The position numbers and the translations under genes are program-made. From Acidovorax sp. FHTAMBA (GTDB lineage: Bacteria; Pseudomonadota; Gammaproteobacteria; Burkholderiales; Burkholderiaceae_C): 64,000 nucleotides of DNA. The stretch covers positions 1,619,501 to 1,683,500 of the forward strand of contig NZ_CP152407.1 of NCBI RefSeq assembly GCF_038958875.1. Reading direction: 5' to 3'. The notes beneath the pieces are model-generated. The model saw only the letters and a program-made list of their open reading frames with translations, had not been told where the DNA came from and searched no databases. Of this stretch, positions 45,005-53,995 are shown piece by piece; position 1 is the stretch's first letter; each line of letters starts with the position of its first letter.

Positions 45005-46480
45005 ATGGGTCTGTTGAGTCTTGCAATCTGGACGCCGATTGCCTTTGGTGTGCTGCTGCTGGCTGTCGGGCGGGATGAACATGCCCGCGCCGTGCGGTGG
45101 CTGGCGCTGGTGGGTGCCATGATTGGCTTTCTGGTGACACTGCCGCTTTACGACGGCTTCCAGCTGGGAACGGCGGCGATGCAGTTTGTCGAGAAGGCTG
45201 CCTGGATCGAACGTTTCAACGTGCATTACCACCTGGGGGTGGATGGCATTTCGTTCTGGTTCGTGCCGCTGACGGCGTTTATCACCGTCATCGTGGTGAT
45301 GGCTTCCTGGGAGTCCATTACCGAGCGCGTCAACCAGTACATGGGCGCGTTCCTGATCCTGTCCGGCCTGATGATTGGCGTGTTCACCGCACTGGACGGC
45401 ATGCTGTTCTATGTGTTCTTCGAAGCCACGCTGATCCCGATGTACCTGATCATCGGCATCTGGGGTGGCCCCAACAAGATCTACGCGGCGTTCAAGTTCT
45501 TCCTGTATACGCTGCTCGGTTCGCTGTTGATGCTGATCGCGCTCATCTTTTTGTACAACCAGTCGGGTGGCAGCTTCGACATCGCAACATGGCACCAGTT
45601 GCCGCTGAGCCGTACGGCGCAGACCTTGCTGTTCTTTGCCTTTTTTGCTGCATTTGCCGTGAAGGTGCCCATGTGGCCGGTGCACACGTGGCTGCCCGAC
45701 GTGCATGTGGAGGCGCCCACCGGCGGCTCCGCCGTGCTGGCCGCCATCATGCTGAAGCTGGGGGCCTATGGCTTCCTGCGTTTTTCCATGCCCATCGCCC
45801 CCGATGCATCGCGCGAGTGGGCCTGGCTGATGATTGCCCTGTCGCTGATTGCCGTGATCTATGTGGGCTTGGTGGCCATGGTCCAGAAGGACATGAAGAA
45901 GCTGGTGGCGTATTCGTCCGTGGCGCACATGGGCTTCGTGACGCTGGGCTTCTTTATCTTCAACGATCTGGGCGTGTCTGGCGGTCTGGTGCAGATGATT
46001 GCCCACGGCTTTGTCTCTGGCGCGATGTTCCTGTCCATTGGCGTGCTGTATGACCGCGTGCATTCGCGTGAAATCGCCGCTTACGGCGGTGTGGTCAACA
46101 CCATGCCCAACTTCACGGCCTTTGCGCTGCTGTTTGCGATGGCCAACTGCGGCCTGCCAGGAACTGCCGGCTTTGTGGGCGAGTGGATGGTGATCCTCGG
46201 CGCCGTCAAGGCCAACTTCTGGATTGGCCTGGCGGCTGCCACCGCGCTGATCTTTGGCGCAGCGTACACGCTGTGGATGTTCAAGCGCGTGTACCTGGGG
46301 CCTGTGGGCAACGAGAACGTGAAGGCGCTGACAGATATCGACAGCCGCGAATTCCTGGTGCTGGCCCTGCTGGGCATTGCCGTACTGGCCATGGGCCTGT
46401 ATCCCCGTCCGTTCACGGACGTGATGGACACCTCGGTGGCGGAACTGCTCAAGCACGTTGCGCTGTCCAAGCTGAACTAA
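45005..46480 (+). CDS. nuoM: NADH-quinone oxidoreductase subunit M
   Basis: A 491-residue antiporter-like subunit with about 14 helices. Proton-channel landmarks are the glutamate in MLFYVFFEATLIPMYLI and the lysine in FAVKVPMWPVHTWLPDVHVE, followed by the broken-helix segment AYSSVAHMGFV. 12 nt after nuoL. Confidence 0.97.
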   Translation: MGLLSLAIWTPIAFGVLLLAVGRDEHARAVRWLALVGAMIGFLVTLPLYDGFQLGTAAMQFVEKAAWIERFNVHYHLGVDGISFWFVPLTAFITVIVVMASWESITERVNQYMGAFLILSGLMIGVFTALDGMLFYVFFEATLIPMYLIIGIWGGPNKIYAAFKFFLYTLLGSLLMLIALIFLYNQSGGSFDIATWHQLPLSRTAQTLLFFAFFAAFAVKVPMWPVHTWLPDVHVEAPTGGSAVLAAIMLKLGAYGFLRFSMPIAPDASREWAWLMIALSLIAVIYVGLVAMVQKDMKKLVAYSSVAHMGFVTLGFFIFNDLGVSGGLVQMIAHGFVSGAMFLSIGVLYDRVHSREIAAYGGVVNTMPNFTAFALLFAMANCGLPGTAGFVGEWMVILGAVKANFWIGLAAATALIFGAAYTLWMFKRVYLGPVGNENVKALTDIDSREFLVLALLGIAVLAMGLYPRPFTDVMDTSVAELLKHVALSKLN

Positions 46481-46493
46481 GAGATTCAAGAAG

Positions 46494-47987
46494 ATGATTG
46501 ACAACATCAGCTGGCTCGCGATTTATCCCGAAATCGTGCTGTTGACCATGGCCTGCGTGATTGCGCTGGTCGATCTGGGTGTGCACAGCGCGCGCCGTAC
46601 AGGCACCTACGTGTTGACCATGCTCACGCTGGCAGTGGTTGCAGCGCTGCAAGCCATGTATGCCAGCAGCGGCAACACGTTCTACGGCTTTGGCAACATG
46701 GTGGTAAGTGATGCCATGGGCAACTGGCTCAAGTGCTTTGCCACGGTGGCCATGATGATCACGCTGGTCTACGGGCGCCCCTATGCGGCAGACCGCGACA
46801 TGTTGCGCGGCGGTGAGATGTTCACCTTGTCGATGTTTGCGCTCCTGGGCATGTTCATCATGATCTCGGGCAACAACTTCCTGGTGATTTATCTGGGCCT
46901 GGAATTGCTGACGCTTTCCAGCTACGCCCTGGTGGCCCTGCGCCGCGATAACGCCACCTCGACCGAAGCTGCCATGAAGTATTTCGTGCTCGGCGCCATG
47001 GCCAGCGGCTTCCTGCTGTACGGCTTGTCGATGGTCTATGGCGCGACAGGATCGCTAGACATCGGCCAGGTCTTCAAGGCAGTGAACGCCGGACAAATCC
47101 GCCACCAGGTGCTGGTGTTCGGCCTGGTGTTCGTGGTGGCCGGCCTGGCCTTCAAGCTGGGTGTTGTGCCATTTCACATGTGGATTCCGGACGTGTACCA
47201 GGGTGCGCCGACGGCCGTGACCTTGATGATCGGTGGCGCTCCGAAGCTGGCTGCCTTTGCCATCACCATCCGGCTTCTGGTGGATGGTCTGCTCCCGTTG
47301 GCCATTGACTGGCAGCAGATGCTTGCGGTGCTCGCCATTGGCTCGCTACTGGTGGGCAATCTTGCGGCCATTGCACAGACCAATCTGAAACGCATGCTGG
47401 CGTACTCGACGATTTCGCAGATGGGTTTCGTGTTGCTCGGCCTGATGTCCGGCGTGATCAACGGCAATGTCGATGCAACGGCGGTCGAGAATGCCTACAG
47501 TGCCTCCATGTTCTATGTGGTCACTTATGTGCTCACCACGCTGGCTGCATTCGGTGTCATCCTCCTGCTGGCACGTGAAGGCTTTGAAAGCGAAGAGATT
47601 TCAGACTTCGCGGGCCTCAACCAGCGCAGCCCCCTGTACGCCGGCGTGATGGCGGTCTGCCTGTTCTCGATGGCCGGGATTCCGCCGCTGGTGGGGTTCT
47701 ACGCAAAGCTGGCGGTACTCCAGGCCCTGGTGGCCTCGGGCCAGACCCTGTACATTGCCATGGCCGTGTTTGCGGTGATCATGTCGCTCATCGGTGCCTT
47801 CTACTACCTGCGCGTGGTCAAGGTCATGTACTTTGATGCTCCGCTGACCGCTTCGAGTGTCTCCGCTCCCGTGGATGTGCGTGTGGTGCTCACGCTCAAC
47901 GCCGCCTTGGTGCTGGTGCTGGGCCTCCTGCCCGGTGGCCTGATGGCACTCTGTGCGGATGCCGTCGTGCGCGCACTGGCAACCTGA
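46494..47987 (+). CDS. nuoN: NADH-quinone oxidoreductase subunit N
   Basis: A 497-residue antiporter-like subunit that closes the 14-gene operon. Landmarks are YLGLELLTLSSYALVAL with the conserved glutamate, the lysine region AFKLGVVPFHMWIPDVYQGA, and AYSTISQMGFVLLG. 13 nt after nuoM. Two small conserved genes follow closely. Confidence 0.97.
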   Translation: MIDNISWLAIYPEIVLLTMACVIALVDLGVHSARRTGTYVLTMLTLAVVAALQAMYASSGNTFYGFGNMVVSDAMGNWLKCFATVAMMITLVYGRPYAADRDMLRGGEMFTLSMFALLGMFIMISGNNFLVIYLGLELLTLSSYALVALRRDNATSTEAAMKYFVLGAMASGFLLYGLSMVYGATGSLDIGQVFKAVNAGQIRHQVLVFGLVFVVAGLAFKLGVVPFHMWIPDVYQGAPTAVTLMIGGAPKLAAFAITIRLLVDGLLPLAIDWQQMLAVLAIGSLLVGNLAAIAQTNLKRMLAYSTISQMGFVLLGLMSGVINGNVDATAVENAYSASMFYVVTYVLTTLAAFGVILLLAREGFESEEISDFAGLNQRSPLYAGVMAVCLFSMAGIPPLVGFYAKLAVLQALVASGQTLYIAMAVFAVIMSLIGAFYYLRVVKVMYFDAPLTASSVSAPVDVRVVLTLNAALVLVLGLLPGGLMALCADAVVRALAT

Positions 47988-48012
47988 ACGGCGCTTTGCG
48001 TTCGTTGGCTCA

Positions 48013-48318
48013 GTGTCTATCACGGCGTCCGTCTGGCTGGTCATCGTTGCGGCTTTCATCGCCGCCAACCTGCCGTTTCTGAATCATCGCTGGCTGGTCG
48101 TCGGGCCTGAGGCTGCGGGGCGCAAACCCCTGATCGGGCGACTTGCAGAACTCGTGCTGCTGTACTTTCTGGTGGGTGGCCTGGCGCTGCTCCTGGAGCG
48201 CAGGGCCGGGCAGATCGCACCCCAGGGGTGGGAGTTCTATGCCGTCACCGGCACGCTGTTTCTCACGCTGGCCTTTCCGGGGTTTGTTTACCGTTACCTG
48301 CTGCGGCGCCACGGTTGA
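48013..48318 (+). CDS. Small membrane protein of the DUF2818 type
   Basis: 101 residues from a GTG at 48013; the frame is open further upstream, so the start is uncertain. It has three hydrophobic helices: ASVWLVIVAAFIAANLPFL, ELVLLYFLVGGLALLLER and YAVTGTLFLTLAFPGFVYRY. This matches the family found directly behind nuoN in betaproteobacteria. Its position 25 nt after nuoN suggests a link to complex I assembly or membrane environment, but no function is established. Confidence 0.82.
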   Translation: MSITASVWLVIVAAFIAANLPFLNHRWLVVGPEAAGRKPLIGRLAELVLLYFLVGGLALLLERRAGQIAPQGWEFYAVTGTLFLTLAFPGFVYRYLLRRHG

Positions 48319-48345
48319 CGACCGGCTCGGCCGCACTATCCAGCC

Positions 48346-48831
48346 ATGAAGGTGCTTGACCTGCAATGCCGACAGGGCCACGTCTTTGAAGGCTGGTTTG
48401 CGTCGGAAGATGATTTTCAGGGCCAACGGAGCCGGGGTCTGGTGCAGTGTCCGCTCTGTGCAGACGACCACATTGAAAAGCGCCTGAGTGCGCCCCGCCT
48501 GAACCTCGGCGCCCGGGAGCCGCATGCCCCTGCGGCAGCGCCCGCGCAACCTTCTGATGCGCTCACAGTTGGTCACGCGCCCACGGATGCTACCGTCCTG
48601 CCCCCCGCTTTACAGGCTGCGTGGCTGCAGCTGGCGCGCCAGATCATCGCCAAGACCGAGGACGTTGGCGCGCAGTTTGCGCAAGAGGCCAGACGCATCC
48701 ACCACGGGGAGGTGCAAGAGCGCGCCATACGCGGCCAGGCCACGCCCGATGAGGCGATGGAGTTGGTGGAGGAGGGCATCGCCGTAGTGCCCTTGCCGCT
48801 ACCTTTGGCGGCCAAAGAGACCCTTCAGTGA
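48346..48831 (+). CDS. DUF1178 family protein
   Basis: A 161-residue soluble protein starting MKVLDLQCRQGHVFEGWFAS. The first 45 residues resemble a zinc-ribbon-like fold, with CRQGH and CPLCADD supplying four Cys/His ligands, then a variable linker and a helical part (LARQIIAKTEDVGAQFAQEA and GQATPDEAMELVEEGIAVVP). This is the pattern of DUF1178, a widespread proteobacterial family of unknown function. It is read from the same strand as the nuo operon, 27 nt after the DUF2818 gene. Confidence 0.9.
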   Translation: MKVLDLQCRQGHVFEGWFASEDDFQGQRSRGLVQCPLCADDHIEKRLSAPRLNLGAREPHAPAAAPAQPSDALTVGHAPTDATVLPPALQAAWLQLARQIIAKTEDVGAQFAQEARRIHHGEVQERAIRGQATPDEAMELVEEGIAVVPLPLPLAAKETLQ

Positions 48832-48865
48832 GGCTGCTCGCTGGGCAATCGGAATATTGGTGTTT

Positions 48866-48919
48866 TCCGGCTCTAGCGCTTATGGGATAAGCGCTGGCAG
48901 CTATAAGCTCAATAGCATT
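48866..48919 (-). repeat. Palindromic dispersed element, copy G (after DUF1178 gene)
   Basis: The minus strand reads ATGCTATTGAGCTTATAGCT, then GCC, then AGCGCTTAT, CCC, ATAAGCGCT, AGAGCCGGAAAA. The core is a perfect 9-bp inverted repeat with a 3-nt loop, the best palindrome among the copies. It lies between the convergent ends of the DUF1178 and ABC exporter genes. Confidence 0.85.
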
Positions 48920-48997
48920 CTTGAGGGCTTTGAATTGTTTCTCGGCGCTGGTTGGCCGCAGCGGGGCGGTTAGCTGGGCCATCCCTCGCCCACCCGA

Positions 48998-50815
48998 TCA
49001 AACCGTGAACTGCAGTGCCGCAAGCCGTGCGTAGACGCCGCCTTGCGCCATCAGCGCCGTGTGAGTGCCTTGCTCCACGATACGTCCGTGTTCCAGCACC
49101 ACGATGCGGTCGGCGTTTTGCACCGTCGCCAGCCGGTGTGCAATGACCAGCGTGGTGCGGCGGCCCGTATGGCGCTGCATGGCGGTGTCCAGCGCGGCCT
49201 GCACCATGCGTTCGCTTTCGGCGTCCAGTGCGCTGGTGGCCTCGTCCAGCAGCAGCAGGGGCGGGTTCTTGAGCATGGCGCGGGCAATGGCAATGCGCTG
49301 CCGCTGGCCGCCAGACAACCGCACGCCCCGCTCACCCAGAAACGTGGCATAGCCCTCGGGCAGGGCGGTGATGAAGTCGTGTGCAAACGCGGCCCGGGTG
49401 GCCGCGATGACTTCTGCGTCCGTTGCCTCGGGGCGGCCGTAGCGGATGTTGTCCATTGCCGATGCCGAGAAGATCACAGCGTCCTGCGGCACCGTCCCTG
49501 TGCACGACCGCAGGGTCTCCAGCCGCAGGTGGCGGATGTCCACGCCGTTGAGCCGGATCACGCCCTGGGCTGGGCCCTGCGCGCCCGCTCCCACGTCGTA
49601 GAAGCGCTGCAGCAGCTGGAACACCGTGGTTTTGCCTGCGCCGCTTGCGCCCACCAATGCAACCGTTTCGCCCGGTGCAAGGTGCAGCGAAAAGTTCTGC
49701 AGCGCGGGTTGGTCGGGGCGCGAGGGGTAGAAGAACTGGACATTTTCGAACTCCACGTCCAGGCCCCGATCCGACAAGGGCAGATCTTGTGGTGTGGCAG
49801 GGTCTGTCACGGGCGACTGCGTGCCCAGCAGTTCCATCAGCCGCTCCGTGGCCCCGGCTGCCCGCAGCAGGTCACCATAGACTTCGCCCAGCACCGCCAC
49901 AGCGCCGGCCAGCAAAATCACGTAAACCACCGTCTGCCCGAGATGTCCGGCCGTCATCTTGCCCGCGAGTACGGCCTCCGTGCCTTGGTATAGCCCCCAG
50001 AGCAACAGGGCAGCGTTGGCGATGATGATGAAGGCCACGAGCAAGGCCCGGGCGCGGGTGCGCTTGACCGCGACCTGGAACGCGTTTTCGGTAGCCTGCC
50101 TGAAGCGTGCGGACTCGCGCGTCTCGGCCGTGTAACTTTGCACCACGGGTACGGCATTGAGCACCTCGGCAGCAATGGCGCTGGAGTCCGCCACACGGTC
50201 CTGGCTATCGCGAGAAAGGCGCCGCACCCTGCGCCCGATCCACAGCGTTGGCAATACCACCAGCACCACGGCCAGCAACACCACCGACATGACATAAGGA
50301 TTGGTCCACACCAGCATCGCCAGTGCGCCCACCCCCATCACGGCATTGCGCAATCCCATCGATAGCGACGCCCCCACCACTGACTGCACCAGCGTCGTGT
50401 CGGTGGTGAGGCGTGAGAGGACTTCCCCCGTCTGCGTGGTTTCAAAGAACTGCGGGCTTTGCTGCAGCACGTGGGCATATACCGCATGGCGCAGATCGGC
50501 AGTGACGCGCTCCCCGAGCCAGCTCACCATGTAAAACCGCGCGGCCGAAAAAACACCCAGGGCGACCGCCACGACGAACAGTGCTTCGAAATGATTGCGC
50601 AGCGCCATGGTCTGCGCCCCTTTTTCCGCGTTGAGCAACCCGCCATCCACCAGGTTGCGCAGGGCCAGGGGGAACGCCAGCGTCGCCAGCGCCGCGAGCA
50701 CCAGAAACAGCAATGACAAAGCGATGCGCACCCGGTAAGGTCGCAAGAAGGGCAGGAGCCCGGTCAGGGAGCTGGGCGCGCCGCGTGCGGGCGTTGTAGT
50801 GGGGGTGGGTGCCAT
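48998..50815 (-). CDS. ABC exporter, fused membrane and ATPase domains (MsbA/ABCB type)
   Basis: A 605-residue half-transporter. Six membrane helices occupy residues about 30-315. The ATPase domain has Walker A GASGAGKTT near residue 395, the Q-loop in GTVPQDAVIF, signature RLSGGQRQR, Walker B LLLLDEATSALD and the switch histidine in VIAHRLATV. Start MAPTPTTTPARG is chosen; the frame extends upstream without ribosome site. Homodimers of this type flip lipids or export drugs and peptides; the substrate is unknown. It stands alone, with no substrate-linked neighbour. Confidence 0.93.
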   Translation of the reverse strand: MAPTPTTTPARGAPSSLTGLLPFLRPYRVRIALSLLFLVLAALATLAFPLALRNLVDGGLLNAEKGAQTMALRNHFEALFVVAVALGVFSAARFYMVSWLGERVTADLRHAVYAHVLQQSPQFFETTQTGEVLSRLTTDTTLVQSVVGASLSMGLRNAVMGVGALAMLVWTNPYVMSVVLLAVVLVVLPTLWIGRRVRRLSRDSQDRVADSSAIAAEVLNAVPVVQSYTAETRESARFRQATENAFQVAVKRTRARALLVAFIIIANAALLLWGLYQGTEAVLAGKMTAGHLGQTVVYVILLAGAVAVLGEVYGDLLRAAGATERLMELLGTQSPVTDPATPQDLPLSDRGLDVEFENVQFFYPSRPDQPALQNFSLHLAPGETVALVGASGAGKTTVFQLLQRFYDVGAGAQGPAQGVIRLNGVDIRHLRLETLRSCTGTVPQDAVIFSASAMDNIRYGRPEATDAEVIAATRAAFAHDFITALPEGYATFLGERGVRLSGGQRQRIAIARAMLKNPPLLLLDEATSALDAESERMVQAALDTAMQRHTGRRTTLVIAHRLATVQNADRIVVLEHGRIVEQGTHTALMAQGGVYARLAALQFTV

Positions 50816-51146
50816 GAATGGCAGTGTAGGGCCCGTGCCGGGGTGGAGCACCCACGCCTGCGGGCCCGGTGGCGCTGGCCATGAGGGCACGCCGGAGTTT
50901 GCGAGTGCTGGCAACCGTGGATGTCAGCAAAAAGCAAGAGTCTGCAAACATCTCGGCCCGCCTGCCAGCAAGCGCTGTGGGACTGCGGGGGGCACGGGGC
51001 GGGGTGTAGGCGTTTATACATAGGCATTAGTCCCAGTATGTGTGCCGGTGTGGCGGCATACCATTCACTGCGATCAAAACGCACGCATGAAGACCTTGCC
51101 GAACAAGGCTTCTTTCCTCAGCACCCTACGGAGCGACCCAGGCGCA
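50816..51146. other. 331-nt gap between the ABC exporter and the liv-type operon
   Basis: It must hold the divergent promoters of the exporter and of the five-gene importer. A TATACA (51015-51020) is a possible -10 for the importer, but no good -35 is visible. I see no RNA gene, repeat or convincing short gene in it. An in-frame ATG at 51087 could extend the first importer gene. Confidence 0.4.
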
Positions 51147-51917
51147 ATGAGCGACGTCATTCTTGAAACCCACAGCCTGACCAAAGAGTTCAAGGGCTTT
51201 ACCGCCGTCAGCGACGTGAACCTGGCCGTGCGCCGGGGTTCCATCCATGCGCTGATCGGCCCCAACGGTGCAGGCAAGACCACCTGCTTCAACCTGCTGA
51301 CCAAGTTCCTGGAGCCAACCTCGGGCACCATCCGTTTCAACGGCCACGACATCACACGCGAGCAACCTGCGCAGATTGCCCGCCGTGGTGTGATTCGCTC
51401 GTTCCAGATCTCCGCAGTGTTCCCGCACCTCACGCTGATGGAGAACGTACGGCTGGGCCTGCAGCGCAAGCTGGGCACATCGTTTCACTTCTGGCGCAGC
51501 GAACGCACCCTGCGCCAGCTGGACGACCGGGCCATGCAGTTGCTCACGGAAGTGGGGCTTGAAGACCTGGCCGACGAGGTCACGGTGAACCTGCCCTACG
51601 GCAGAAAGCGTGCCCTGGAAATTGCCACCACGCTCTCCATGGAGCCTGAACTCATGCTGCTGGACGAGCCTACCCAGGGCATGGGCCACGAAGACGTGGA
51701 CCGCGTCACCCAGCTCATCAAGAAAGTCTCTGCAGGCCGCACCATCCTGATGGTCGAGCACAACATGAAAGTCGTCTCCACCATTGCTGACCGCATCACC
51801 GTGCTGCAGCGCGGCGCGGTGCTCGCAGAAGGCCCGTACGCAGAAGTGTCCAACAACCCCCAAGTCATGGAAGCCTACATGGGCACGACCGACGGCCAAC
51901 TGCAGGGAGCCCACTGA
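51147..51917 (+). CDS. Branched-chain-amino-acid-type ABC transporter ATPase (LivG-like)
   Basis: 256 residues. Walker A GPNGAGKTT near residue 40, the LivG-type loop RSFQISAVFPHLTLMENV, a signature motif altered to NLPYGRKRALEIA, and Walker B LMLLDEPTQGM with the switch His in VEHNMKVV. The C-terminal segment MEAYMGT is typical of LivG. The start at MSDVILETHS follows GGAG at 51130, a long spacing; an in-frame ATG 20 codons upstream has no site. First gene of the importer operon, with the ATPases ahead of the binding protein and permeases. Confidence 0.92.
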   Translation: MSDVILETHSLTKEFKGFTAVSDVNLAVRRGSIHALIGPNGAGKTTCFNLLTKFLEPTSGTIRFNGHDITREQPAQIARRGVIRSFQISAVFPHLTLMENVRLGLQRKLGTSFHFWRSERTLRQLDDRAMQLLTEVGLEDLADEVTVNLPYGRKRALEIATTLSMEPELMLLDEPTQGMGHEDVDRVTQLIKKVSAGRTILMVEHNMKVVSTIADRITVLQRGAVLAEGPYAEVSNNPQVMEAYMGTTDGQLQGAH

Positions 51918-51918
51918 G

Positions 51919-52644
51919 ATGGCGACGACTGCATCCAAGACCCCTGCCCTGGAAATCAGGAACCTCGAAGCCTGGTACGGTGAATCGCACGTGCTCCATG
52001 GCGTGGACATCGTCGTGCAGCCCGGCGAAGTGGTCACCCTGCTGGGTCGCAACGGCGCCGGCCGCACCACCACCATGCGCGCCATCATGGGCCTGACCGG
52101 CTCGCGCAAAGGCTCGGTCAAGATCAACGGCGTGGAAACCATCAACATGCCCACACACCGCATTGCGCACCTGGGCGTGGGCTACTGCCCGGAAGAGCGG
52201 GGCATCTTCTCCAGCCTCTCGTGCGAAGAAAACCTGCTGCTGCCGCCAGCGCTCAAGACCGGCACGGCCGGCATGTCGGTGCAGGAAATCTACGCCATGT
52301 TCCCCAACCTGGCAGAACGCAGGAACAGCCAGGGCACGCGCCTGTCCGGCGGCGAGCAGCAGATGCTGGCGGTCGCGCGCATCCTGCGCACGGGGGCCAA
52401 CCTATTGCTGCTCGACGAGATCTCCGAAGGCCTCGCTCCCGTCATCGTGCAGGCGCTCGCGCGAATGATCATGATGCTGCGCGAAAAAGGCTACACCGTG
52501 GTCATGGTGGAGCAGAACTTCCGCTTCGCCGCGCCGCTGGCCGACCGGTTTTACGTGATGGAGCATGGCCGCATCGTCGAGAAGTTCGGGGCCTCCGAGC
52601 TTGAAGAAAAGATGTCCGTGCTCAACGAATTGCTGGGTGTGTAA
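51919..52644 (+). CDS. Branched-chain-amino-acid-type ABC transporter ATPase (LivF-like) with Walker A Lys to Arg
   Basis: 241 residues, the second ATPase. The order is normal: Walker A region LLGRNGAGRTTTMRAIMG, LivF-type CPEERGIFSSLSCEENLLL, signature RLSGGEQQMLAVARIL, Walker B LLLLDEISEGL and switch VEQN. In Walker A the invariant lysine is arginine (R49, codon CGC at 52063-52065). I recall the same arginine in some betaproteobacterial LivF proteins, so it may be a stable variant and not damage. The start is 1 nt after the stop of the upstream gene. Confidence 0.92.
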   Translation: MATTASKTPALEIRNLEAWYGESHVLHGVDIVVQPGEVVTLLGRNGAGRTTTMRAIMGLTGSRKGSVKINGVETINMPTHRIAHLGVGYCPEERGIFSSLSCEENLLLPPALKTGTAGMSVQEIYAMFPNLAERRNSQGTRLSGGEQQMLAVARILRTGANLLLLDEISEGLAPVIVQALARMIMMLREKGYTVVMVEQNFRFAAPLADRFYVMEHGRIVEKFGASELEEKMSVLNELLGV

Positions 52645-52698
52645 GACACGCCCGCATATTTTTCGCTTTCTTCCACCACACCACCAGGAGACATATCC

Positions 52699-53895
52699 AT
52701 GAAGAAACAACTCAAAGTGCTGGCACTGATGCTGGGCGCAGCAGGTCTTGCCACTTCGGCCGTGCACGCGCAGGACAAGGTCAAGATCGGTTTCATCACC
52801 GACATGTCCAGCCTCTACTCCGACGTGGAGGGCAAGAACGGCGCACTGGCCATCCAGATGGCGATCGACGACTTTGGCGGCAAGGTGCTGGGCATGCCCA
52901 TCGAGCTGCTCTCTGCAGACCACCAGAACAAGGCCGATATTGCCGCTTCCAAGGCCCGCGAGTGGGTCGACACCCAGGGCGTGAACATGTTGTTCGGCGG
53001 CACCAACTCGGGCACGGCACTGGCGATCGCCAAGGTCGCTGAAGAGAAGAAGCGCGTGTACTTCAACAACGGCGCCGGCAGCTCTGCACTGACCAACGAT
53101 CAGTGCACGCCTTACACCGTGCACTACGCGTACGACACCGTGGCGCTGGCCAAGGGCACGGGCTCGGCCATCGTGGATGGTGGCGGCAAGAGCTGGTATT
53201 TCCTCACCGCCGACTACGCCTTCGGTCATGCGCTGGAAGCCGACACCACCGCCGTGGTGAAGGCCAAGGGCGGCAACGTGGTGGGCGCCGTGCGCCACCC
53301 CCTGAACGCCTCTGACTTCTCGTCCTTCCTGCTGCAGGCACAAAACTCCAAGGCGCAGATCCTGGGCCTGGCCAACGCGGGCGGCGACACCATCAACGCC
53401 ATCAAGGCCGCCAAGGAATTCGGCATTGGCAAGAACATGAAGCTGGCCGGTCTGCTGATCTTCATCAGCGACATCCACAGCATGGGCTTGCGCAACACCG
53501 AAGGCCTTCAGTTCACCACCAGCTGGTACTGGGATCTGAACGACGATACGCGCAAGTTTGCCAACCGCTACTTTGAAAAAACCAAGCGCATGCCCGGTGA
53601 GATCCAGGCAGCAGACTACTCTGCCACCATGACCTACCTGAAGGCCGTGGAAGCAGCCAAGTCCACCGACGCCGACAAGGTGATGGCCGAGCTCAAGAAG
53701 ATGAAGATCGATGACTTCTTCGGCAAGGGCCAGATCCGCGCCGACGGCCGCTACGTGCATGACATGTACCTGATGGAAGTGAAGAAGCCTTCCGAATCCA
53801 CCAAGCCGTGGGACTACTACAAGCTGGTCAAGAAGCTTCCTGGCGAATCGGTGTTCACCACCAAGGCCGAATCCAAGTGCCCGCTCTGGAAGTAA
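52699..53895 (+). CDS. ABC transporter periplasmic substrate-binding protein (LivK/Leu-Ile-Val family)
   Basis: 398 residues with a clear signal peptide (MKKQLKVLALMLGAAGLATS, cleavage after VHA) and the type I periplasmic fold of the LivK family. Conserved stretches are KIGFITDMSSLYSDVEG (ligand loop), NGAGSSALTND and TADYAFGHALEADTTAVV. Two cysteines (DQCTPY and SKCPLWK) could form a disulfide. In related bacteria such proteins bind branched-chain amino acids, amides or aromatic acids, so the ligand cannot be assigned. AGGAGA 9 nt upstream supports the start. Confidence 0.92.
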   Translation: MKKQLKVLALMLGAAGLATSAVHAQDKVKIGFITDMSSLYSDVEGKNGALAIQMAIDDFGGKVLGMPIELLSADHQNKADIAASKAREWVDTQGVNMLFGGTNSGTALAIAKVAEEKKRVYFNNGAGSSALTNDQCTPYTVHYAYDTVALAKGTGSAIVDGGGKSWYFLTADYAFGHALEADTTAVVKAKGGNVVGAVRHPLNASDFSSFLLQAQNSKAQILGLANAGGDTINAIKAAKEFGIGKNMKLAGLLIFISDIHSMGLRNTEGLQFTTSWYWDLNDDTRKFANRYFEKTKRMPGEIQAADYSATMTYLKAVEAAKSTDADKVMAELKKMKIDDFFGKGQIRADGRYVHDMYLMEVKKPSESTKPWDYYKLVKKLPGESVFTTKAESKCPLWK

Positions 53896-53995
53896 ATCCC
53901 TGAGAGGTTGCTGATGCGCCTGGCCGCCCTGCGGGTGTGCCAGGCACATTGACGACCTCTGCCTCGCAACTCACCATCACCTGCTGCTGCTTCCC

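Noticed and set aside
42968..46507. A 1179-codon open frame on the minus strand across nuoL and nuoM
   Set aside because: It is antisense to two well-supported complex I genes and its translation is rich in His, Gln and Arg, as expected from the reverse of hydrophobic codons in high-GC DNA.
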